Assembly: GCA_023475835.1 (NCBI GenBank)
Contig: JAMCVM010000166.1
Span: 1-33,560, forward strand
Length of the DNA stretch: 33,560 nucleotides
Source: Bacillota bacterium
GTDB lineage: Bacteria; Bacillota; Sulfobacillia; Sulfobacillales; Sulfobacillaceae
Reading direction: 5' to 3'
The position numbers and the translations under genes were made by a program. The notes below the pieces were generated by a model. It saw only the letters and a list, made by a program, of their open reading frames with translations, ran no database searches and was not told the DNA's origin. This document shows, piece after piece, positions 1 to 7,049 of this stretch (its first letter is position 1; every line of letters starts with the position of its first letter).

Positions 1-738
1 TCCAGATATTTTTCCAGAATGTTCCCGTGCGCCCACGAGCATGAATTCTTTCTGATGACCAATGAAATACAGGTGAAGCGCTTCGAGGACAGATTCCGCC
101 GTCGGTGGCTCCGCGATGGGGATAAGCTCGGCATTCGCGGCGACGATGAGCGACAAAACTCGCAACGTCTTGGCCGCGTCCGCAATTGGTAGGTCGGCAG
201 CCCAGAGGGCGCGACGCAAGGCATCGGGTCTTGAGAGCGGCACTCGCAACGTGCCTCGTGTGACCGACCACACGATGATTTCGTAAGCTCCGGCCATTCG
301 GGCGATTGGGAGGATGAGTGGAGCGATCCAGTCTTGCTTCCAGTAGAGTCCACCTTTGGGCGGTGGTGACAATGGCTCCGAACCTTCGGGTGGTGTAGTT
401 GTGGGCATGTCCACCGCCCATGCCACGTTGGGCGGGGTTGTGAGCTGGGACAGCACCGCGACCTCTGTGGGGGCTGCGTCGGTCAGCCACGTTTGCCACG
501 CTTTTTTCTGTGCTTCGCGTTGTTCGGCTTGGTCTTGGGCCGCCTGCGTTTGCGCGGTGGCCGTCACGATTTTTCGCGCGGCGGTGGGGCTGATCTGGTA
601 TTGTTCGGCGATTTTTTTTGCCGCATCCGCCTTGATTTTCTCAGCTTTTGCGGACGATGCAGCTGCGTCCACGATGCTTTCGATAATGTTTTCTTGTGAT
701 TCGGCATCTCCGCGTGGCGTACGATACGAGTCCGGCAT
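1..738 (-). CDS. Unrecognised protein, cut by the left edge
   Basis: I read this frame directly: from an ATG at 738-736 it stays open for 246 codons to the first base of the window, so the C-terminus is missing. An AGAAAGGGG-type ribosome binding site lies 6-8 nt before the start. The N-terminal half (about residues 15-80) is rich in Ala, Lys, Gln and Glu and looks helical or coiled; residues about 43-58 (EQYQISPTAARKI) resemble a helix-turn-helix. A Pro-rich linker (about 115-130) precedes a more globular, hydrophobic part. I do not recognise a family. The gene lies on the accessory side of the tRNA operon, so a plasmid, phage or integrative-element origin is possible but unproven. Overlapping plus-strand frames (356-790) are shadows. 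Confidence 0.6.
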   Translation of the reverse strand, partial: MPDSYRTPRGDAESQENIIESIVDAAASSAKAEKIKADAAKKIAEQYQISPTAARKIVTATAQTQAAQDQAEQREAQKKAWQTWLTDAAPTEVAVLSQLTTPPNVAWAVDMPTTTPPEGSEPLSPPPKGGLYWKQDWIAPLILPIARMAGAYEIIVWSVTRGTLRVPLSRPDALRRALWAADLPIADAAKTLRVLSLIVAANAELIPIAEPPTAESVLEALHLYFIGHQKEFMLVGAREHSGKISG

Positions 739-1881
739 GGTGGTACCCCTTTCTTCAAATGAAGGCGATGGACGCGCAATAAAAAAATAAAAACGCGCAC
801 GAGGGAAGGAATTTCCATAAAATGCCAAAGGTGGTCGATAGGCGAAAGAAAAATGCCCCCATTATATGCCGCGTCATCCTACTTCACGTGAAGAAAGAAG
901 CTAGCGATCGAAAGGGCCCTTGGTTACGTGTGATCCATTCGCTCAACAGGAGAACAGATGTTTGTTTATGAAGACAAAAAAATAACCTGCCTCGTGGGCA
1001 GATCTCGCGCTACTGTTTTGGTGTGCCTTCGTGCGTCGAAGTCCATCGCTGTAACCGTCATCCGGGTCGCGGCATCGTCCCAATAGATCGTGAGCCGTTC
1101 CTGTTCCACTGTGGTCGAGGTGCCCTCCCAACGGTTTCCCGTGTCGACATCGCTCGTTCCATCGATCAGACGCTACCGTCTGGTCACAGTATCCGGTTCT
1201 TCGCACGTTGGCTGCGCCTCGTGAACCGAGGTGCCCCCCGACCCGGTTGGTCTCCGGTCATTCCTGGACCGCACGGTAGGTTCGCGGTCCAGGGTTGGCG
1301 TTTCTGGGCTTGTTGCCAGGAATATTGATTCCTGGGGCCTTCGCGGCGTGCCGGGCTCGCGAAGCAATCGTTGCCGGGTTGACCCGGATGTGTTCCACGC
1401 GGCTTCTCTTCACCGCACGAAACCCGGGTGGGGCTCATCGTTCCCGTGATGATCCCTGTATCCCCATGTCTGTCTGGCATTCGGGCTGGTCACTACGCGG
1501 CCCTAACGATTGGTGCCGATGTGCTTGACTCCTCTTTACTGGCTCGTGTTTCGCGAATTCGTTCGCGTGGCCTGGCTGATCAAATGAGGCACCCTCTTTG
1601 ATTCACGGACCCCACGTTCCCGGCGTCTCCGCACTGCCCAATAAACCGTCCTTGCACAACCAGTCTCGGCTTTGCTCGACTGTGCCGACTCCGTCTGTTC
1701 GTTTCCTCCGGAGCGTGATGCGTACTCCGATGAATACGAAGCGAGTATGTCGACCTCTAGCGACCTCCTTATCCACATGTGGCTAAGTTGCGTTTGCTAA
1801 AGGGAATCTATCCAGAAAACTCGCGAATGTCAAGGGGATCTGCAAAGAATTGTCAGGAGCAAGCCAGGATGCCGCGGACTA
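739..1881. other. Long stretch without a supportable gene
   Basis: I find no convincing gene here. Two short open stretches have protein-like composition but no start with a ribosome binding site. One is minus-strand 966-1172, which ends in a TAA and has a run of Asp/Thr/Val-rich residues such as ERLTIYWDDAATRMTV. The other is plus-strand 1383-1601, containing AGHYAALTIGADVLDSSLL. Both are bounded by stops on each side, as expected for decayed gene fragments in GC-rich DNA, but chance open frames are equally likely. An A/T-rich patch lies at about 779-795. I see no insertion-sequence termini and no RNA gene. Confidence 0.35.
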
Positions 1882-2065
1882 GGTGACGGATTTGCGATCC
1901 GTCACCCAAACCGTGCCAATCGGGCACCAAATCAGCAGGGTCCTAAGTAGTAAAAACCCGTCACCTTCCCCCGTCCTACCCCGATGAAGGGTCTGGCATG
2001 GTCTAAGAAAGCCTAGCGTAGTCTCCGCTCACGGCCCGCGTGGTGACGGATCTTGGTGACGGATC
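1882..2065. repeat. Cluster of GGTGACGG repeats, one pair forming a perfect hairpin
   Basis: GGTGACGGAT occurs at 1882-1891 and its exact inverse complement at 1897-1906, giving a 10-bp stem with a 5-nt loop (TTGCG). A reverse copy of the core (CCGTCACC) is at 1958-1965. Two direct copies of GGTGACGGATC lie at 2042-2052 and 2055-2065. These five copies of an 8-nt core sit within 184 bp, just beyond the terminator of the tRNA operon. Such clusters can be binding sites for a recombinase, replication initiator or regulator; which one is not shown by the sequence. Confidence 0.7.
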
Positions 2066-2092
2066 GGGTTTTCGCCGACGTTTCGCGGCAAC

Positions 2093-2122
2093 AAAAAACC
2101 CGCAATCCCTTGGAGGATGCGG
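2093..2122 (-). terminator. Intrinsic terminator of the tRNA operon
   Basis: On the minus strand CCGCATCC (2122-2115) pairs with GGATTGCGG (2108-2100), with one bulged base, and is followed by six T residues (2098-2093). It starts 8 nt past the encoded CCA of tRNA-Lys, the expected place for the end of this operon. Confidence 0.75.
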
Positions 2123-2130
2123 CTTTTACT

Positions 2131-2206
<76 letters not shown>

Positions 2207-2215
2207 ATACTATGG

Positions 2216-2292
2216 TGGTAGCGGCGGGTGGACTCGAACCACCGACGTCACGGGTATGAACCGTGTGCTCTAACCAACTGAGCTACGCCGCC
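2216..2292 (-). tRNA. tRNA-Met (elongator, anticodon CAT)
   Basis: The acceptor stem GGCGGCG pairs with CGCCGCT, the anticodon loop is TTCATAC in a CACGG/CCGTG stem, the T-loop is of the GTTCGAG type, and CCA is encoded. The sequence closely resembles Bacillus elongator tRNA-Met. A CAT anticodon could also belong to a lysidine-modified tRNA-Ile, but the body fits methionine better. Confidence 0.92.
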
Positions 2293-2296
2293 TCGT

Positions 2297-2373
<77 letters not shown>

Positions 2374-2394
2374 ACGACAATTGGCACAATGCCT

Positions 2395-2423
2395 ATTCTA
2401 GGGTCAGAGCGCGCAAAAGTCAA
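2395..2423 (-). promoter_or_regulatory. Sigma-A promoter of the tRNA operon
   Basis: On the minus strand a TTGACT -35 box (2423-2418) and a TAGAAT -10 box (2400-2395) are separated by exactly 17 bp. They lie 21 bp upstream of the 5' end of tRNA-fMet. Each box matches five of six consensus bases. Confidence 0.8.
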
Positions 2424-2504
2424 GTCGTGATGACCACAAATTACTTAGCGGCGGTGACTGGCCAATAGCCCAACGCGAGCCAGAAATGCCTCGCTTCGGC
2501 ATTG

Positions 2505-2534
2505 TTCACCGTGAGCTTGTCCGTGGAATATGAT
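2505..2534 (+). promoter_or_regulatory. Possible promoter of the late flagellar operon
   Basis: TTCACC (2505-2510) and TATGAT (2529-2534) are spaced by 18 bp, 63 bp before the first start codon of the plus-strand operon. The -35 match is only four of six. No sigma-D/FliA type TAAA...GCCGATAA element was seen here, so sigma-A control is the simplest reading. Confidence 0.35.
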
Positions 2535-2597
2535 AAGATTATGGGAAGAGTTGTTTCGGGGTATCATTCTTTTAGGAGTTCTAAGGAGGGTTTTTAG

Positions 2598-2825
2598 GTG
2601 GACCGCAAGGCAAAGATTTACGGATGGGAACTACACGTGAAACAAGACAGTGAAGGCTTTACTTTTCAGGTCTCTGCCGATCCTGAACACCAACGTGCTC
2701 GCCGAGATGTCTTCGGCCTTATGGACGAGGTCGCAAGAAACGCGCGTGAAGCCGGAGTCAGTGTGGGCGAGCTTTTAATGCATTCGGCGAAATCGCAATT
2801 GGATCGCTGGACTGGAAGGCGCTGA
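2598..2825 (+). CDS. Small unknown protein, first gene of the flgN-flgK-flgL-fliW-csrA operon
   Basis: The GTG start has an AAGGAGGG ribosome binding site 7 nt upstream. The 75-residue product is soluble and highly charged, with a predicted beta-strand start (YGWELHVKQD...FTFQVSADP) and a helical C-terminal half rich in Arg and Glu that ends in RWTGRR. I do not recognise a family. In Bacillus subtilis the comparable operon begins with the anti-sigma factor FlgM, but the FlgM pattern is not visible here. It is probably a real gene, given the ribosome binding site and its place at the head of a compact operon. A regulatory role is only a guess from position. Confidence 0.7.
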   Translation: MDRKAKIYGWELHVKQDSEGFTFQVSADPEHQRARRDVFGLMDEVARNAREAGVSVGELLMHSAKSQLDRWTGRR

Positions 2826-2892
2826 GGCAGCAGCGCTGTCGGCTAGGCCCGTCACCATCGTCGGATTATCTTTAGACCAAGGAGGTATGTTC

Positions 2893-3090
2893 GTGAAAAA
2901 TGGGACTCTTTCTCAGAGCGACTACGTTCAGACCATGGCTCAAGTACGTACCTTGAGATCCGAACTCTTCCGGTTGGCTGAGAAAAAAGGCAACTTAGAT
3001 CCAGAAGTCCTTGCCCTCAGCCAGGTCATTGATCGTCATATCGTCGTGATTCAAAAGCATTGGCGATATGAAAACCCTCAGGTTAGTTGA
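2893..3090 (+). CDS. Spo0E-like aspartyl-phosphate phosphatase
   Basis: Proteins of the Spo0E family dephosphorylate phospho-aspartate on response regulators such as Spo0A and so delay sporulation. This 65-residue protein has the family architecture of two helices joined by a short turn. The signature S-Q-x-x-D is at residues 43-47 (LSQVIDRHI), where Ser-Gln and Asp are the hallmark residues. An ATG at 2887 lies only 1 nt from the AGGAGG box, so I prefer the GTG at 2893, spaced 7 nt from it. It is the second gene of the late flagellar operon, which would couple expression of a sporulation or phosphorelay brake to motility genes. The target regulator cannot be told from sequence. Confidence 0.8.
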   Translation: MKNGTLSQSDYVQTMAQVRTLRSELFRLAEKKGNLDPEVLALSQVIDRHIVVIQKHWRYENPQVS

Positions 3091-3180
3091 AGCAAAACCT
3101 CTTCTCTTTTAATATGCCTTTATTTTGGGGCCTTCCTAGGTAGAACGTCTTACAATAGTAGGAGACGTTTTGGATGGAAG

Positions 3181-3591
3181 GTGAACGCCATCGAAAGGCT
3201 GTCATTGAACTCGGATGTGGCTCTGGCTTGGTCTCAGGCCTCGGCTGGATCTTCCTTGATGCCTTCTGCTCGGTTGGAGGATAGTACCGAAGGCCTTTGG
3301 CATCTTTTATCGTCAAGCGAGTTGGCATTGGCCGAGATCCCCAATCTAGAGCGCTTTAGCGACTATCAAAACACCGTCAAAAGGTTGCTGCAGTCGGGAC
3401 TGTCTCGCTACGTGGTCCGCAAAGAGACGTATCGTTCTCCTCGGGGGCGGTTCCAAAGCATGGTTTATGTCACCGCAGTCCACCGCGAACTGGAAAACTT
3501 GCGGCAAGAACTTTTGGCTGACCATGTGGGGACAGGCATCCTTCGCCACTTCGACGCCATTCGAGGGTTGCTGTTAGACCTGTTGACTTGA
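3181..3591 (+). CDS. YaaR family (DUF327) protein
   Basis: The 136-residue product matches the YaaR/DUF327 pattern. It has a variable N-terminus, then a helical core with LERFSDYQNTVKRLLQSGLS (about 55-75), a basic segment containing RSPRGRFQ, and the characteristic C-terminal IRGLLLDLLT. The family's function is unknown; members are small helical cytosolic proteins of Bacillota. In B. subtilis yaaR lies near tmk and holB, whereas here it directly precedes flgN, suggesting a motility-linked paralogue. The GTG start has only a weak nearby ribosome binding site. An AGGAG at 3160-3164 is 16 nt away and partly inside a hairpin (3144-3169), so initiation may be regulated or weak. Confidence 0.75.
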   Translation: MNAIERLSLNSDVALAWSQASAGSSLMPSARLEDSTEGLWHLLSSSELALAEIPNLERFSDYQNTVKRLLQSGLSRYVVRKETYRSPRGRFQSMVYVTAVHRELENLRQELLADHVGTGILRHFDAIRGLLLDLLT

Positions 3592-3604
3592 TCAGGAGGT
3601 TCTT

Positions 3605-3937
3605 GTGAATACGCCGTTTACGCAACTCAGCGGGCACATTCGAGTGCTTCAGGAACTGACAGACGCCAAAATTGCGGCGGTGCTGGCTCGCGATCCCAAT
3701 CAACTATTGGCGCTCTTGCAATCAGAAATCGATCCCATGCATGCACTCGATCGATTTTCCGACGAAGTAGACCGGCTAACCGCAGAAGAGCGCGCTCAAC
3801 TACGTCGACAAATTGAAGCCTGGCAAGTCCGAACCGATTACTTACAACAACTGCTGCAGCGCAACCTGGGCTATATTGATTTTATTCGCTCGCTTTGGAC
3901 GTCGCTGCCAAATGTGGGTCTCAGTCTCGATCTCTAA
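3605..3937 (+). CDS. flgN: FlgN-type flagellar export chaperone
   Basis: FlgN keeps the hook-filament junction proteins FlgK and FlgL unfolded and delivers them to the export apparatus in the cytoplasm. The 110-residue protein is predicted all-helical, with the family pattern of an N-terminal helix (LSGHIRVLQELTDAKIAAVL), a middle coiled coil around residues 50-80, and a C-terminal helix with QRNLGYIDFIRSLW. The GTG start follows CAGGAGG by 6 nt. It sits immediately before flgK and flgL, its clients, as in Bacillus. Sequence conservation in this family is low, so position contributes much to the call. Confidence 0.8.
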   Translation: MNTPFTQLSGHIRVLQELTDAKIAAVLARDPNQLLALLQSEIDPMHALDRFSDEVDRLTAEERAQLRRQIEAWQVRTDYLQQLLQRNLGYIDFIRSLWTSLPNVGLSLDL

Positions 3938-3991
3938 CGGATGCTGTCGTTTACGGTTCTCGCTGATCCTCTCACTAAAGGAGTGCTCTAG

Positions 3992-5362
3992 ATGTCATTT
4001 CTAATGTTAAACATCGCTGGGCGAGCGCTTGCCACGCAACAACTGGCGATGGAAGTAACGGGGAACAATTTGACCAATGCGACCACGCCTGGTTATCAAA
4101 CCGAGACAGCGGCTGTTACGGAAGCTCCACCGGTTCCTGTCTCGGAACTAGGCAGCAATGGCCAAGCCGGTCAACTCGGTGAAGGCACTACGGTCAGCAC
4201 GATCCAGCGAGCGCAAAACTCCTTTCTGTCCCAGTCGCTGCGCGGTCAGATGAGTCAAACCGGGATGTGGCAATCCGAGAATCAATTATTAGGCCAAATC
4301 CAAAACACCTTTCAAGAACCCTCTAGTTCGGGCCTGGAGGAGACGTTAAGTTCGTTTTACGCAACCTACAACACCCTCTCGCAAAATCCTTCGAGTCCTG
4401 CTAACCAGACAGCGGTAGTACAACAGGGGAAAATCGTCGCCCAGACATTCAATCAAATGGCCAGTCAAATCAGCGATATGCAGACCCAAGCTAATCAATC
4501 CGTCCAATCCACCGTGGAACAGATCAACAGCCTCAGTGCCAAACTGGCCAACTTGAATCGACAGATCACCACGGTCATCGGCGCTGGGCAATCCCCCAAT
4601 GATCTCGAAGATCAACGCACTGAGGCGCTCAATCAGTTGAGTCAGCTCGTCAATATTTCCTATACCCAAAACGGAACCACCGGTGCCGACAACGTCTACC
4701 TCGGCGGGCAACCCTTGGTCACGGACGGGCAAAATTATAATCTCGCCACGGTGAATCAACCTAGTGCCAATGGTGACTATACCGCGGTCCAGGTGACATG
4801 GGCGGACACCAGTGAGACCCCGCCGACCATTGCCTCCGGCAGCCTGGCCGGGCTCATCAACGTGCGTGACCAGAACCTGGCATCGTATCAGAACCAACTG
4901 ACCAGTTTGGCTCAAAATTTACAGGCCATTGTTGAATCTTCAGCTTCGAGTTCGCCCGGGCTGTTCTCTTCGACCGGGCCGAATGCGGCAAGCACCTTAA
5001 CCTTTTCCGCCAACCCCGGGTATAATGGCAGCGCTGCCACCACCAATCAAGGGGTCCTTTCTTTATACCAGAATCTCACCACCGGGCCAGCATCGGCCAC
5101 ATCAGGATCGTCGACACTGCTTGACCAATATACCAACTTGGTGGACCAAGTTGGCAACGACGGGCAAAATGCGTCGACCCAATACCAGACGGCCAACACC
5201 ACCCAAACCGACTTATCCAATACCCTCAGTTCCCAGGTGGGAGTCAACGTCGATCAACAATCTGCCCTACTTATCCAGGAACAGCAGAGCTACAGCGCTG
5301 CCGCTCAACTAGTCAGCACCGAACAGGCCACCATGCAAAGCTTGCTGCAGGCCGTAAGTTAA
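3992..5362 (+). CDS. flgK: Flagellar hook-associated protein 1 (FlgK)
   Basis: FlgK forms the first junction ring between hook and filament, outside the cell. The 456-residue product begins with the axial-protein motif ALATQQLAMEVTGNNLTNA (about 12-30), which includes the NN-x-x-N-x-x-T-x-GY consensus (NNLTNATTPGY). It ends with the matching heptad region (SALLIQEQQSYSAAAQLVST) that pairs with the N-terminus. The centre is rich in Ser, Thr, Gln and Asn with few charges, fitting a secreted, acid-exposed protein. Length is in the usual range for Gram-positive FlgK. AAAGGAG lies 7 nt before the ATG. It follows flgN and precedes flgL. Confidence 0.95.
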   Translation: MSFLMLNIAGRALATQQLAMEVTGNNLTNATTPGYQTETAAVTEAPPVPVSELGSNGQAGQLGEGTTVSTIQRAQNSFLSQSLRGQMSQTGMWQSENQLLGQIQNTFQEPSSSGLEETLSSFYATYNTLSQNPSSPANQTAVVQQGKIVAQTFNQMASQISDMQTQANQSVQSTVEQINSLSAKLANLNRQITTVIGAGQSPNDLEDQRTEALNQLSQLVNISYTQNGTTGADNVYLGGQPLVTDGQNYNLATVNQPSANGDYTAVQVTWADTSETPPTIASGSLAGLINVRDQNLASYQNQLTSLAQNLQAIVESSASSSPGLFSSTGPNAASTLTFSANPGYNGSAATTNQGVLSLYQNLTTGPASATSGSSTLLDQYTNLVDQVGNDGQNASTQYQTANTTQTDLSNTLSSQVGVNVDQQSALLIQEQQSYSAAAQLVSTEQATMQSLLQAVS

Positions 5363-5450
5363 GCTCTTAGACTTCAGCCTGTTGCGAATATCCCATCAGA
5401 GATCTCAGCCCATTGGGCCAAAAGAGTCTAGCGCTTAGGAGGGACCCACC

Positions 5451-6350
5451 GTGCAAATCACGCCGACCATTATGATGAACACCTTCTTGCAGGGCACAAA
5501 CACCATATCTCAGCAAATGATGAAACTTGAAGAAGAGACCGCGACAGGCCAAGCCTATCAATATCCTTCGGACAATCCGTCGGCAATTGCCGGAACCATG
5601 GATTTGAATGCCGTAGGGGGTCAAATCGGAGCCTATCAAGCCGCCGCCACCGGAGCCCAGGGCTGGATCGATGCTGGATCGAGTGCCCTTCAGCAGGTCT
5701 CCCAATTATGGACCAACGTCATCCAACTAGCCACCGAGGCCTCTAACAGTGCCCTTAATTCTAGCGACACCCAAGCTATCGCCGATCAATTGAGTGAAGC
5801 TAGCACCACGCTCAATGAACTGTTAAGTACACAATATAGCGGTCAGCCGTTGTTCAATTTTTCTACCACGGGATCAGGCGGCGGGTCTTCCTCGGCGACC
5901 ACCGGCACCCCGCTAGTATTTCAAATCGGTCCCAATGAACAGGTAACGGTTAATCTGACCGGGACCGAATCCTCCCTATGGTCGACGCCTCCCACCACGG
6001 GCAACATTTTTACCCAGATGGAGTCCGATCTGAAAACGCTAACTCACGAGGTCTCCTCGGGTCAAAATCCTAGCAGTTGGACCGTGTCACTCAACCAACT
6101 CAATACCGACAACAGCTATATCTCCAATGCGGATTCCCTATTGGGTGGACGCCTACAACGCGTCAACCAACAGACCACGTATTTATCTAATCTGCAAACG
6201 ACGGTCACCCAAGGCATCACCAGTCTCGACGGTGCCAACATGACCCAGGTCGCAAGCCAATTAGCCCAGGCCGAGACCGCCTATCAAGCCGCACTGCAGA
6301 CGGGCTCGCAAATCCTTCCCCTATCCCTACTAAGCTATCTGCATCCCTAA
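5451..6350 (+). CDS. flgL: Flagellar hook-associated protein 3 (FlgL)
   Basis: FlgL forms the second junction ring, between FlgK and flagellin. The 299-residue product starts MQITPTIMMNTFLQG and carries the flagellin-like N-terminal helix with LEEETATGQAYQYPSDNPSA (about 25-45), the S-x-D-P/NPS signature of FlgL and flagellins. It ends in a helical segment (ASQLAQAETAYQAALQTGSQ) that packs with the N-terminus. The middle is Ser/Thr/Gly-rich. The GTG start has AGGAGGG 8 nt upstream. It is separated from flgK by 88 nt without an obvious promoter or terminator. Confidence 0.93.
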   Translation: MQITPTIMMNTFLQGTNTISQQMMKLEEETATGQAYQYPSDNPSAIAGTMDLNAVGGQIGAYQAAATGAQGWIDAGSSALQQVSQLWTNVIQLATEASNSALNSSDTQAIADQLSEASTTLNELLSTQYSGQPLFNFSTTGSGGGSSSATTGTPLVFQIGPNEQVTVNLTGTESSLWSTPPTTGNIFTQMESDLKTLTHEVSSGQNPSSWTVSLNQLNTDNSYISNADSLLGGRLQRVNQQTTYLSNLQTTVTQGITSLDGANMTQVASQLAQAETAYQAALQTGSQILPLSLLSYLHP

Positions 6351-6370
6351 ATGAGGAGTCGGTTAAACCG

Positions 6371-6817
6371 ATGAACATTCAAACCAAGTTTCACGGAACG
6401 ATCGAGGTTCCTGACGCCGACCTGCTGTTGATTGACCAGCCGCCTTTGCTCGGATTTTCCGGGCTGACCCGTTTTCTTTTATTACCTCACGCTCCTGACA
6501 GCCCTTTTCTCTATTTACAATCTGCCGAAAATCCTGGAATATGCTTTGTGGTAGTGGATCCGTTGCTATGGATTCCAGACTATGCCATCCCTGAGGCCGA
6601 TGTGAGCGATCTTGGGTCTAAAGAGAATTGGGCGGCGCTCACTTTGTGTACGATTGACCCCCGCGGCGGCCAGGTGACGGCCAATCTGCGCAGCCCGCTG
6701 GTGATCAACAAGGTGAGCCGGCGCGGGGGTCAATTCGTTTTATCGGTGCCATATCCGCATCAGTTTCCCTTGATGCAACAGGAGGATTCGCATGCTGGTC
6801 TTAACCAGAAAGTCTGA
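6371..6817 (+). CDS. fliW: Flagellar assembly factor FliW
   Basis: FliW binds both flagellin and CsrA. When flagellin is exported, free FliW titrates CsrA and releases translation of flagellin mRNA. The 148-residue product shows the beta-barrel family pattern, including PLLGFSGLTRFLLLP (about 25-40), a hydrophobic strand with the FVVVDPLLW motif, and LTLCTIDP...VTANLRSPLVIN toward the C-terminus, which is diagnostic. The last 26 nt overlap csrA, the usual pairing. A 5-bp inverted repeat lies between its ribosome binding site (GAGGAG, 6353-6358) and the ATG, so a folded leader may control initiation. Confidence 0.93.
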   Translation: MNIQTKFHGTIEVPDADLLLIDQPPLLGFSGLTRFLLLPHAPDSPFLYLQSAENPGICFVVVDPLLWIPDYAIPEADVSDLGSKENWAALTLCTIDPRGGQVTANLRSPLVINKVSRRGGQFVLSVPYPHQFPLMQQEDSHAGLNQKV

Positions 6818-7049
6818 CGAGGCAATTCGCATCCTGGATGGCGCCATCCGCATCGTCGTGTTAGAAGTGCAAGGCGACCAAGTTCGGCTGGGCATTGAGG
6901 CTCCCAAGGCGATCGACATCCTGCGCGAAGAAATCTATCTCTCTCAGGAGGAAAATCAGCGCGCATCGGAAGTGATTACTCCGGAAGCACTGAGTCAGCT
7001 GACGGGGACTCGACTGCCACATCCTCCGAAGAAACCAGAATCTCCTTAA
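6792..7049 (+). CDS. csrA: Carbon storage / translational regulator CsrA
   Basis: CsrA is a dimeric RNA-binding repressor of translation; in Bacillus it blocks the flagellin ribosome binding site and is antagonised by FliW. The product starts MLVLTRKSDEAIRI and contains VLEVQGDQVRLGIEAPK (about 23-39) and LREEIYL (44-50), covering strands 1 to 5 and the conserved Arg (R45) used for RNA contact. At 85 residues it is longer than typical CsrA (about 60-75): residues 62-85 form a Pro-rich tail. That tail is encoded in a 74-nt tail-to-tail overlap with fliN on the other strand. AGGAGG precedes the ATG within fliW. No terminator follows. Confidence 0.95.
   Translation: MLVLTRKSDEAIRILDGAIRIVVLEVQGDQVRLGIEAPKAIDILREEIYLSQEENQRASEVITPEALSQLTGTRLPHPPKKPESP

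Noticed and set aside
966-1172. Protein-like minus-strand fragment
   Set aside because: It has no start with a ribosome binding site and is bounded by stops; it could be a gene remnant but I cannot support a gene or name a family.
1383-1601. Protein-like plus-strand fragment of 72 codons
   Set aside because: It lies between two TGA codons without a credible start, and the opposite strand is equally open.
2598-2825. FlgM anti-sigma factor
   Set aside because: The position fits, but the FlgM C-terminal pattern (K-V-x-x-I-K-x-x-I-x-x-G-x-Y) is not present.
4346-4915. Long minus-strand frame opposite flgK (189 codons)
   Set aside because: It is a shadow of flgK, whose family motifs and ribosome binding site are clear; the antisense frame has no ribosome binding site or motif.
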